Assembly: GCA_015146655.1 (NCBI GenBank)
Contig: VKHL01000031.1
Span: forward strand, 124,001 to 188,000
Source of the DNA: Ochromonas danica
Lineage: Eukaryota; Sar; Chrysophyceae; Chromulinales; Chromulinaceae
Direction: 5' to 3'
Length of the DNA: 64,000 nt
A program made the position numbers and the translations under genes. Shown here piece by piece: positions 44,191 to 58,030 of this stretch (its first letter is position 1; each line of letters begins with the position of its first letter). The notes below the pieces were generated by a model that saw only the letters and a program-made list of their open reading frames with translations, was not told the origin of the DNA and searched no databases.

Positions 44191-45812
44191 ATGTCACAAG
44201 AAGAAGAACATAAAGAAGAATTTCGTAATGATGAAGAACGTATTATTGAGAATATGGTCTTAGATGGACGAACTGATTTATATGAAGATTTAGATTTCTT
44301 ACCTACTCGACAAAGTTTATATAATAGTGAGAAACTCATTCCAGAATATGATGATGAGATCTTTCAACGTGTTGTGTAAGTCATCTGTCTGTCTGTCTGT
44401 CTACTTCACTATACCTCTGTGTGCTTGTGTGTGTGAGTTGTGTCCTATGTGCGTGTCTATGTGTGTGTATGTATGTATATGCCTACCCGTCTGTATAAAT
44501 ACATATGTGTGTGTGTGTGTTCAGCATAGATGTATGTGTATTTTACACATTTTCCTAATCTTTGCCCAATTTTTCATATTTTGCTTTAGATGGTGTCGTC
44601 CTAAGGATATTAGTGAAAGTTCCGCTTATTTTGATCCTTATTCTCATATGCTCTCAGTACAACAAGGCAGTCTACCAGATGACGTCTTCCTTGGCACACT
44701 CTTAGCTGTTGCTGTCTATAGTAAATACGATCTTATTGAAAATATCTTTGCTTCACGTCCTGAAGACTTTGTTAAGTTTGGTATCTATACTTGTCGTTTC
44801 TATGTTGATGGTGAATGGGTAGAAGTGATTACAGATACAAACTTACCATGTTTACGGGATAATGCAACGGGTAGACTAGCTCCTGTCTATGGTCGTTCAC
44901 CACTTATTAATGAATTATGGATTCCTCTAGTAGAGAAAGCCTTTGCTAAAGCTATGGGTAGTTATGAAGCAATAGCAAGTATTAAAGTTCAAAAGGCATT
45001 ACTTCATCTTACTGGTGGTAGTGTACAATTACGAAATATACGAGATGAAGTAATGCATATGGATACTATTTCAGATCAATTAGCATGGCAAGAATTTAAA
45101 CGTAAAGTGAATGGTGATTGTTTAATTTTAATGTATCCACAAGAACGTAAAATTGCTACACCTGCTACTGCTAACTCTACTGGTGGTGGTTTGGGAGGAC
45201 TAGATGGTCCAAACACTCCTGGAGGAGGTGATGCACTTAGTGTACAAGATAGTAGTACAATGGGTGGTGGTACTGGATCTGTACCTGATAATGGTATGGA
45301 TCGTCTATCAGAACATTATTTCATACCCAATCGTCTCTATTCTGTTGTAATGTGTCGTGATCATGGTGGATATGAATTAGTCTTAATGCATTGTCCTTGG
45401 ACAGATCCTGGTTATGTTTGGACAGGTGAATGGAGTGATATCTCGAATGATTGGGATCTTTATCCGGAGTTATTATATGAATTAGAAAAAGATCCTACAG
45501 TCCCATGGAGTCGTAAAACACCCAATGGTTATTTTTGGATTGCTTTTCGACAATTAATTAAATTCTTTAATAAGACTTATTTATGTCAATTATTTCCACA
45601 TGATAAATATAATTTTTATTGTGTACGTGGTGATTGTCGTGGACAAAGTGCAGGTGGACCATTAAATACAATTCATGATCGTGAAGAAGTGATGAAAGCT
45701 GCTACAGCATCGAAAACACAAGCTATTCTAAAGGTATTCATTATTCTATTATTATCATCGTCATCATAGCTTTGGTCTTTCCTTTGTATTCATTCTATTG
45801 CTATCGTTGTCT

Positions 45813-45847
<35 letters not shown>

Positions 45848-47574
45848 ATTTTGTGGTTGTCTTTGTTGTTCTCATTATTCTTGTCGTGGTTGTGTCCATG
45901 TTGTCGATGTTATTGCTGTTGTTGTCATCGTCGCTGTTGTTTGTTTGCTTGTGTTTGTCTGTTTTGTTTTGTTTATAGAGTACTGCTGCAGTTGTAGTGG
46001 ATGGTGATGCAACTTGGTTTATTAATCCACAATATCGTATTGCCACTTCAACTTCTTCTTCTTCTATGGTCTATGTCTCTATAATTCCATTAGGAAGTGG
46101 TGAAGAAGGTAGTGATCCTGAACTATCTTCAATGAATGTTACAGTTTGTAAATCACCAAAACAAACATCATCTTCCTTAAACATGCCAACGAATCTATGG
46201 GAAATCTCACAATTTGAAATTGAAGCTATTGATCGTATTGAAAATGGACCCATTCATGTTAAAGGACAAGAAACATCCATTTGGAATATTACAATTGATC
46301 ATAAACATTATTATCATATTATACCTAATACTATTAAACGTGGTACACCATGTGAATTTATTTTACGTGTATTTTCATCACGTCCTATTCATTTAGAAAC
46401 GATTCCACCATTATCAAGATTAATAGAAAAAGGTGAATGGAAACGTGCTGGTGAAATTGATTCAACAGGTGGTCCACCTAATATAACAGGACCAGATAAT
46501 ATTATTAAACCAAATCCAAAATGGTGTCAAAATCCACAATATCATTTACAAATTGTGAATCCTTTTGGTAAAGATGAAATTTTCCTAAAAGTGGTATTAC
46601 GTAAAATAGAATCCACTAGGAAATCAAAAGGAGGTAATAACAATAATAGCAATAATAGTAATAATAACAATAGTAGTAGTCATGCTTCTGGTACAGGTGT
46701 ACAAGCTGTTGAACAGAAGAAATCAGATGCTACAATAGGTTTAGTGGTATGTAAAGCATCTATCTTAGAAGATAATATGCCAAAGGCATTAAAGAAAGCA
46801 CCAAGACAGAATAAACTTGGTGAATTAATACCACCTAAAGCATCATCTTTAAAGAAAAGATTTCCATCTAATACTATCTTAGATGAACCTGGTAAACAAT
46901 CAATGATGCCTATTAAAACAATTTTACGTACTTTACAATTAGATCAAAATGAATTTCAATTACAAACAACCTTTACAAGTAAAACAGAAGCATGTGTCTT
47001 TTTTCCACGTTTACCACGTTCATGGGCACCAAATGGTTTAATTATTGTTCCATGTATGAGTGAAAAAGGTATAAGAAGTCAATATGAATTAGAAATTTTT
47101 GCATCAGAAAAGATTCTATTAAGTCCTTTACCTGAAACATATTCACGTTCTATTGCAGGAGAATGGATTGAAAATTGTGCTGGTGGTTCACATATTTGTC
47201 CTTCTTTTAAAAAAAATCCACGCTTTCTATTAAGATTTCATAATCCTGTTAATACTGATGCACCAGCAAGATTAAGAATTACTTTAGCACGTTATGGAAC
47301 AAACTGGCGTACTATGTCACGTAAAGATGCTGTTGGATGTATGATAGGGTTTTATATCTTTGTTGCAACTGCTGGTGATCAACAAAATCAAATCTATGAA
47401 TCAACTTTTGTACCTGATGATGAATTGTCAACTGAACCTTCGTTTACTTTACCACAATTAGGTCATGCTGAAAGTTATATTATCATGCCAACAACCTTCT
47501 CTGAAGGAAAGTTTGGTTCTTTTGTTCTTTCTATTCTATCTGAATATGAGTTCCATTTAGCTAAGGATAAGTAG
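44191..47574 (+). CDS. Calpain-like protein lacking the catalytic triad
   Basis: Three exons, 44191-44375, 44590-45733 and 45979-47574; 974 aa. The fold is recognisable: WCRPKDI, SVQQGSLPDDVFLGTLLAVA, GIYTCRFYVDGEWVEVITD, NELWIPLVEKAFAKAMGSYE, and HCPWTDPGYVWTGEWSDIS. However, the catalytic Cys position of the canonical QGxLGDCWFLxA reads DDVF here, the His region (usually GHAYSV) reads PNRLYSV, and RNPWG reads HCPWT, so Cys, His and Asn are all replaced. The rest holds at least three domain III/C2-like beta units (for example YELEIFASEKILLSPLPE and NPRFLLRFHNPV). It should be a non-proteolytic scaffold. The second intron carries a (TTG)n tract. Confidence 0.82.
45812..45847. repeat. (TTG)n microsatellite in an intron of the calpain-like gene
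   Basis: About a dozen TTG/GTT units inside the 245-nt intron. Confidence 0.9.
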
Positions 47575-47625
47575 TTTTAAGTGTGTTGGTTAATGATGTC
47601 TGACTTTGTAATGACATAATTATGA

Positions 47626-47626
47626 C

Positions 47627-47660
<34 letters not shown>
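47626..47660. repeat. (GAT)n microsatellite
   Basis: About 11 GAT units directly before the duplicated block; the block begins at the last GAT. Confidence 0.95.
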
Positions 47661-47663
<3 letters not shown>

Positions 47664-47950
47664 ATCTCTAGTAGTCTACACAACAGACTTAGTGTCTCTT
47701 TAGACAATAAGGAGTCAGCATGTACTGTAGACTAATCAATAATGCTACACTACACAGCAGTGATGACAAACAAGAAGAGAATCATGCTAAGTTGCTAGGA
47801 AGTAAGCCATTCTAGCACATAGTAGAGAAGGATCATAAGGAAGCACTCCTTTGACATAACTGCGAGGCAAAGAGACAACTAGTTCTTCTAGCATGACACG
47901 AAGATCAATTAGATCTTCTTCGTCATCATCCTCATCCTCATCCTCCGCTT
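47660..47950 (-). pseudogene. Duplicated 3' end of the 49.8-51.8 kb gene
   Basis: Nearly identical to 49721-49983, which covers the 3' flank and last codons of the acidic unknown gene (LPRSYVKGVLPYDPSLLCAR is present in both). It differs by a 21-bp insertion near 47748 and a few substitutions. The copy breaks off within the Glu/Asp-rich codons and is fused to an MCM2 fragment, so it is a non-functional partial duplicate of a host gene. Confidence 0.9.
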
Positions 47951-48061
47951 CGTATATACCTTCATAATAATGTCTAAAGCCCACATTGACAATCTATGAC
48001 AACTATAGGAAGACTAACATCATATGGGCATTCTACCTGAGGAAATGCTTCAATCTGTGAA
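47951..48061 (-). pseudogene. Duplicated MCM2 fragment (exon 2/3 junction)
   Basis: Closely matches 55364-55475, which in MCM2 spans the end of exon 2, the 63-nt intron and the start of exon 3 (GFRHYYEGI-type codons). It joins the preceding fragment at the string CTTCGT and ends before the unclassified segment. Orientation and gene order are the same as in the intact locus. Confidence 0.88.
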
Positions 48062-49551
48062 AGGAGATAAGCACAGAAAGCGGTTGTGGCTCACCGACAT
48101 GTCGATGACCATGTGTTTAGCCGCGCGAGCCGACAGCTCTCTCCATGGTTTCTCCCCAAAGGTTATTGTTTGCTTATCCGAGAGCATTTGAAGCATTTGA
48201 GGACAAGAAAGGAGGTGACAGCCACAAAAACTATTCTCTTCACACCTGTCACACTCTTCAGGGTCTTTTCCACAGGATCTAAAAATGGATACGTGTGTCC
48301 TCTTGCTGAAACCTGTCTTTTGGGAGTTTCTCAGGTGGAAATTTTTGAGAACACTGATCATAAATAAATACTTGCTCCGCCTCCTTTTAGGTGGTCCTTT
48401 TCTTTATTAGTGCTAAATTAAACCATCACTAATTCACTTTCAAGAGTGCTTTGTATGACCAAAGTTAATGTATTAATTGTGTAGATCATTATATACACGG
48501 TTATACTCATATCGATATCCATGGTGAGATTCACACCAGTGTCCTGAACCTTGCGTTGGTTTCTTGCACCATTATTATGAGGCTTAGGGTATTGATTTCC
48601 TCCATTGTCTTTTAGGATCGCATTGTAGCAAGCAAACAAATGCGCCCAGATGTGGTCCAGAGTCTTCCGATCATACTGATCATAAGCTTGTTGTTGCACC
48701 TTTGGAAACAGATTCAAATTTCAAATTTCAAAGCCGCTGGCATTGTTTATACATCTAAACTTTCAGTATCCAATTCAGTCATCACTGGATCTGGATGGCC
48801 TGATATAAAGTAACTCAGAGAAATTGTTTCAGACTACCTTGTGGGAAAATATACTCTCTTTTGATACTACTGTAGATGACACAAGAGGTGTCACTGTAGT
48901 ATAAGTTCTGTTAGACTTCTTCTTCTTCTTCTCTACAAGAATAAATCCCGAATCCAAATCACTTGATGCCGACATTTATTTACTTATAAAAACAAAAGTA
49001 AGTAAATAAATGTCGGTATCAAGTGATTTGGATTCGGGATTTATTCTTGTAGAGAAGAAGCAGAAGAAGTCTAACAGAACTTCTACTACAGTGACACCTC
49101 TTGTGTCATCTAGTATCAAAAGAGAGTATATTTTCCCACAATTTATAATTAGATTATGCTCTCTTCATCATCAGGCACCTGTTGAGTGAGGCGGAGCTCG
49201 AAAAGTTTCCAACAACAGTTGCTTTTGCCCAACAATTCTTGCTTACCACTGATAGAACAAGATGCATGTTATTTTACCACGAGGACCAGCAGAGGATGGA
49301 CTTAAAATTCAAGAACAGCGATACTAATCGCTTCTGTTACATTCAGTTCGAGCCCGGCTTTCCAGAGATGTATTTCAATGAGGATTTGTGATATTGAGTG
49401 CTTCGTCGGTTTAATAACTTTTGATTTTAGATTCAAACACTTCTTGTGATGGTGTTGTAACAATCAATAGCAATACAAAACTACGACTGTTTTCACCATC
49501 ATGCTTGTGAATGGGGGCGACTTTCTGCAGTTGATTACGAGCAATCGGTAC
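48062..49551. mobile_element. Unclassified element-like segment with long foldback
   Basis: About 1.5 kb with no host gene. Open stretches include a minus-strand Cys-rich one near 48066-48361 (CDRCEENSFCGCHLLSC) and another near 48418-48717 (KTLDHIWAHLFACYNAILKD). I recognise neither as a named transposase. The segment contains the inverted repeat listed separately and is followed by a repeat block found inverted at 61.6 kb. It looks like an old, broken element of unknown family. Confidence 0.5.
48839..49141. repeat. Long inverted repeat (foldback), arms ~145 bp
   Basis: The left arm at 48839-48986 and right arm at 48999-49141 are complementary over almost their whole length, with a few mismatches and small indels and a 12-nt spacer. 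Outer ends read TTGTGGGAAAATATA and its complement; inner ends read GACATTTATTTACTTA and its complement. Confidence 0.95.
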
Positions 49552-49722
49552 GTGGTTGTGTTTTGCCGCATTTCGTGGTGAGAATTGATTGGTCTGACGA
49601 CTTATCATGTGTCGAGAATAGATGAATAGCTCGCTTAGTTATCCTATAGTTAGAAACATTGAGGTAAGGTTGGATTGGATGGACTGGACTTTGCCGGCAA
49701 TCGTTGACCTATCTTGTGATGA
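49552..49722 (+). repeat. Dispersed repeat block, copy 1
   Basis: About 171 bp, from GTGGTTGTG to CTTGTGATGAT, matched in inverted orientation at 61645-61820. Its right end coincides with the start of the duplicated host block at 49721. It contains no gene. Confidence 0.9.
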
Positions 49723-49827
49723 TTATCTCTAGTAGTCTACACAACAGACTTAATGTCTCTTTAGACAATAAGGAGTCAGCATGTACTGTAGGCTAATCAA
49801 TAATGCACAAACAAGAAGAGAATCATG

Positions 49828-51828
49828 CTAAGTTGCTAGGAAGTAAGCCATTCTAGCACATAGTAGAGAAGGATCATAAGGAAGCACTCCTTTGACATAA
49901 CTGCGAGGCAAAGAGACAACTAGTTCTTCTAGCATGACACGAAGATCAATTAGATCTTCTTCTTCATCATCATCATCCTCCGCGTTATCCAAGTAGTCTT
50001 CATTATTCTCTCCTTGATCATCATCACTTGACTCTCCATCTGAAACATCCTCTTTCTCCTCTTCTTCTTCCTCTTCCTCTTCCTCGTTGTTGCTGTTGTT
50101 ACTACTATTACTGCCGTCTTCATTCATCTTGGTAGCATTCCATTCATAGGGATGTACATGCCAGATCTGATGTACAAGCTCTTTTCCCTGTTCCTCCTCT
50201 CCCTTCTCTTCTTCCTCTACAAGACTATCTTCACTCCAAATGATCACATGACTTCTACTGCTATTTACACCACAGCCATCAAGACCATCTGATGAAGAAG
50301 CCGTTATGTTAGTGTTAGTGTTAGTGTTAGTAGAGGATAGAAAGAAAGGTCGATATCGAGAATAGATAGACTTAGAAGCTATGACAGTAGACCAATGACA
50401 ATGCTTGGTAAAGGACAGAAGATATTCCAGGAAGACTGTCTCAGGGGAGACGAGCAAGTCTATGACTACTTCATGATCACTTTTCAATCCAGCTGCTATT
50501 GTCAAGGAGAATGACATCTCCGGTGAGAGATGTTGAGAGAGAAGGCATTCTTTGATGTCTTGGCAGACAGTTAAGAGACTTGATGGACAGTGAATATTGG
50601 TTGTAATACGATGTAGTCGAAGGTGAAGGTTGAGTAAGTGTAAGAGAGTGTTGATGATGTCACTGTCATTGTCGACTAACACTGGTAAGACCTTCATCCA
50701 TTCTCTCGCTGCTAAGATAGTCATCATTCTCTTCAAGATATCAACCATTAACAATAGACAAGAATCACCATCATCATTTTCATCATTTTCATCATTTCCC
50801 TGTATCATCAACAGTAGCAACCATTTGCATGTCTCATTCATTGTCAATAGAACAAACATTAACATCATACCATCTCTCTGTGCTGTTGTAATCTCTCCAC
50901 TAAGAAAGAACAACTTCGCTGTAGTTCTAGTAGTAGAAGAAGGTGTAGGAAGTGTATAGAAGACATCCAAAGCCGAGGCTAGTAGTTGTAAAGTAGATGC
51001 AACCTGACCAAAACAATCTTTCCTGCTCTGACTAAGAACCAGTCCATCCTCTCCAGCAGATGATGATGAGGTCATGTTTATTATAGTGTGACAAGCAGTT
51101 AACATTGTCTCTAAGACATCAAGATAGGCTTTCATAGCAATAGGACGTACTAGTATTGTATTGTCATTATCTCTTAATAGAGACAAGGTGGTAAAAGCAT
51201 GTACATATTCTTGTAGCACAGATCTAACACTACTACTAGTATTAGCAGTACTACTACCAGCAGTACTATTAGTAGCAGTATTAGCAGTACTAGTAGAAGG
51301 AGGGGAAGTGTTGAGATAATAGAGTAACACACTTCGACAAAGATCATAGAAGCTATAACTAAGAGAAGAAGAAAGGAGAAGACGACTACTGCTAGTTGTT
51401 GTTGTTGTTGTGCTAGTAGTAGTTGTATTGTTGTTATTGTTATTTTCTAGTTTTTGTATGTTTTGTATTTTTTGTTGAAAATTTCTGAAGAGACGAGGGA
51501 AAGTGAAGGTTGACCATGATTGAAGAAGAAGAACATCCTCCGAGACTTGCTCATCATATACTACTTCATCATCTTCTTCTTCTTCATCTTCTTCTCTCTT
51601 GTCATTCTCTGGGCAGCAAATGTGATGGGCAGAAGAAGAAAGAGAAGTCCTCTTATGTTGTTTTTGTTGTTTTTGTTGTTTTTGTTGTTTCTTCTGCTTT
51701 TCGTCACGAGGTCGTTTACCTATCTGTCTTTCTGGACAACTTCTATCTGGTTTAGATCGATTCACAACATCTAAGAGGTGATAGATCTCTCTATATAAAG
51801 CTTCTATTTCTTCCTCATCATTTCCCAT
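49828..51828 (-). CDS. Unrecognised acidic, low-complexity-rich protein
   Basis: A single exon of 666 aa with an ATG at 51828. I do not recognise a family. There is a short helical N-terminus (EALYREIYHLLDVVNRSK), a Lys/Gln-rich basic run, and a middle region of helical, Leu-rich segments that may be HEAT-like (VASTLQLLASALDVFYTL; ECLLSQHLSPEMSFSLTIAA). Asn, Thr and Ser homopolymers interrupt it, and a long Glu/Asp tract precedes a compact conserved-looking end (LIDLRVMLEELVVSLPRS). That end is the part duplicated at 47.7 kb. It lies 250 bp downstream of MCM2 on the same strand; a nuclear role is only a guess from composition. Confidence 0.65.
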   Translation of the reverse strand: MGNDEEEIEALYREIYHLLDVVNRSKPDRSCPERQIGKRPRDEKQKKQQKQQKQQKQHKRTSLSSSAHHICCPENDKREEDEEEEDDEVVYDEQVSEDVLLLQSWSTFTFPRLFRNFQQKIQNIQKLENNNNNNTTTTSTTTTTTSSSRLLLSSSLSYSFYDLCRSVLLYYLNTSPPSTSTANTATNSTAGSSTANTSSSVRSVLQEYVHAFTTLSLLRDNDNTILVRPIAMKAYLDVLETMLTACHTIINMTSSSSAGEDGLVLSQSRKDCFGQVASTLQLLASALDVFYTLPTPSSTTRTTAKLFFLSGEITTAQRDGMMLMFVLLTMNETCKWLLLLMIQGNDENDENDDGDSCLLLMVDILKRMMTILAAREWMKVLPVLVDNDSDIINTLLHLLNLHLRLHRITTNIHCPSSLLTVCQDIKECLLSQHLSPEMSFSLTIAAGLKSDHEVVIDLLVSPETVFLEYLLSFTKHCHWSTVIASKSIYSRYRPFFLSSTNTNTNTNITASSSDGLDGCGVNSSRSHVIIWSEDSLVEEEEKGEEEQGKELVHQIWHVHPYEWNATKMNEDGSNSSNNSNNEEEEEEEEEEKEDVSDGESSDDDQGENNEDYLDNAEDDDDEEEDLIDLRVMLEELVVSLPRSYVKGVLPYDPSLLCARMAYFLAT

Positions 51829-51851
51829 CCTTTGCTTGTTGTGAGGGGAGG

Positions 51852-51957
51852 GAGCTTATTAACTTAACATAGTCTGGTGGAGATATCTTATTAACTTAAC
51901 GTAGTGGGAGATCTTATTAACTTAACGTAGTGGGGAGATCTTATTAACTTGACATAT
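51852..51957. repeat. Four tandem ~27-bp repeats upstream of the 51.8-kb gene
   Basis: Four units built on CTTATTAACTTAACGTAGTG with small changes, ending 24 bp before the gene start when read on the minus strand. They contain the TTAACTTAAC string seen near other gene starts, so they may be a promoter array. Confidence 0.88.
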
Positions 51958-52077
51958 CCGAATGTGGTGCCATTTAATTATAATAATTCCTAGTGTTTAA
52001 CATTATTAATATTATTATTTCTATTATTATTGTTGTTATTGTTGTCATATCTACTCATACTAATCACTTAAACTAGA

Positions 52078-56279
<4,202 letters not shown>

Positions 56280-56288
56280 CTTATTCAC

Positions 56289-56671
56289 TACCTTCTATTA
56301 GTGTGAAAGACACAAGGTGTTATTCTTTAATAAAAGTCGCAAACTCTCAATTGACTAATTCGTGATTGATTTATTTCATTTCATCAATTCCTCTTAAGTT
56401 AAAGACTCAAATATTCAAACCTGATTTCAGTAATTTCGTGTTCTCGTCTGCACTTTACCGGAACTTCGAGCCTTTTTGATAAACGCGTTAGTTTGTTTGT
56501 GCGGGGTGATTATTGTTCCTGCCCACCCCGTTACCCTCTGCTGCTGGTTTTTGTTTTGCATTCTCACTTCAATTGTTCCGAGGGAATCAGTTTACCTGAC
56601 AGGCAGCGGATACTAGGAGACTTCTCATTGATCTAACCACCATAGATTTGGCAAAGATAGACTAAATAAGA
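56289..56671. promoter_or_regulatory. Divergent promoter region, MCM2 / malate dehydrogenase
   Basis: No coding frame supported. It includes CTTAAGTTAAAG near 56394 and a CCCCGTTACC-containing GC-richer patch near 56520-56555. It must drive both genes. Confidence 0.5.
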
Positions 56672-57700
56672 ATGAAGATCAAGACTGTGGTCATTACTGG
56701 TGGTGCTGGACGAATTGCTTATTCTCTCATTCCGTTGATTCTCTCTGGTCAGGTTTTTGGCCCTGAGAATAGAATTAATCTTCACTTGTTAGATATTCCT
56801 GCTGCTCAAGATCGTTTGAAAGGAGTTGAGATGGAAGTGGAAGACTGTGGCTATTCACTGTTGAATCGTCTGCTGGCCACAACTAATCCGGATGAAGCCT
56901 TCCAAGGTGCAGAGGTTGTAGTTCTTCTAGGAGGCTGCCCTCGACAGCCCGGCATGGAACGGAAAGACTTGTTACTAGCCAATGCAGAAGCTATTCGTTC
57001 CCAGGTGGAATCTCTCAATCGCCATGGGGGCAGCCACACCAAGGTAGTGGTCGTGACCAATCCAGCCAACTCCAGCTGCCTTGTGGCTATTAAAGCAGCT
57101 CCTAATATTCCACCACAGAACTTTACCTGTCTTACTCGCTTAGACCAAGAGAGGTTGCGAGTAAAGTGTGCGGCTCATCTGTCGAAGAGTCGTGGGGTGC
57201 GAGTGGATAAGAATGAGATACACGATGTGCGTATATGGGGTAATCACAGCACCACCATGGTGGTTGATGTAGATGATGCAAAATGCGTACCAGCCGATGG
57301 TAGTCCAACTTTCCCTGTAGGGCAGTTCGTCGACGATGCGAGCTATGGGAACCTTCTAAAAGAAGTGCAAGACCGTGGCTATGAAATTATCAAGTATTTA
57401 CAGGTTACGAGTGCTATGAGTGCCGCTGAATCCATCGTAAAGCATTTACGCGACTGGTTAGGTCCGTCTCAATCAGGCAGTACCTCTGCAGAGCCATTCT
57501 GCATGGGAGTTCTGAGCACTGGAAACAGTTATGGTGTACCTGATGACTTGGTCTTTAGCTTTCCGTGTGAGCGAAGTGATGATGCATCAGGCTATCGAAT
57601 TGTACGAGGTCTACAGATTTCCACTCGAACTAGACAGTTGCTGGACCTCACTGCCGAGGAATTGGTGGATGAACGAAGCAAAGTTGCAACTTATTTGTGA
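56672..57700 (+). CDS. Malate dehydrogenase, cytosolic type
   Basis: A single exon of 342 aa. It interconverts malate and oxaloacetate with NAD. The N-terminal nucleotide motif is VITGGAGRIAYSLIPLI, then the cytosolic-type segment GCPRQPGMERKDLLLANAEA with the substrate-binding Arg pair, VVVVTNPANSSCLVA, LTRLDQERLR with the catalytic Asp and Arg, and IWGNHSTTMVVD with the catalytic His. GMERKDLL and WGNHS mark the cytosolic/chloroplast branch of MDH. The glycine loop GGAGRI differs slightly from the usual GAAGQI. No targeting peptide is visible. Confidence 0.93.
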   Translation: MKIKTVVITGGAGRIAYSLIPLILSGQVFGPENRINLHLLDIPAAQDRLKGVEMEVEDCGYSLLNRLLATTNPDEAFQGAEVVVLLGGCPRQPGMERKDLLLANAEAIRSQVESLNRHGGSHTKVVVVTNPANSSCLVAIKAAPNIPPQNFTCLTRLDQERLRVKCAAHLSKSRGVRVDKNEIHDVRIWGNHSTTMVVDVDDAKCVPADGSPTFPVGQFVDDASYGNLLKEVQDRGYEIIKYLQVTSAMSAAESIVKHLRDWLGPSQSGSTSAEPFCMGVLSTGNSYGVPDDLVFSFPCERSDDASGYRIVRGLQISTRTRQLLDLTAEELVDERSKVATYL

Positions 57701-58030
57701 GTGGAGTTTTTAAAGAAAATGCTGATTTACTTTGATGATATATATGTCTTTGTTAAAATCAAATGCTGCCAAATAGTGCTTTCTTTATTAATATAATATA
57801 ATGACATCTCAGCATGGTTAATATTGTATAGTGTAATGTAATGTGAAGGTACCTAATTTTTAATATATGTTTGGCCTTCTGGCTGTCTGGTTGTCTGGCT
57901 GGTTGGCACCGATAGAGGTGGATGGGGATTGATTTATTCTCATCAACCTTTCCTCTTGATTGGTCTTGTCAATCTGCTTTCTCTCATTTTCTTCTTGGTG
58001 ATAAATAACAAATCAAATCATTTCTGAAAG
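57701..58030. other. Intergenic, malate dehydrogenase to DMAP1
   Basis: No gene recognised. Contains a short CTGGCTGTCTGGTTGTCTGG-like imperfect repeat near 57880-57905. Confidence 0.45.

Noticed and set aside
49182-49391. A 69-aa gene next to the foldback
   Set aside because: It begins with TTG, lies in the element-like segment and has no recognised domain.
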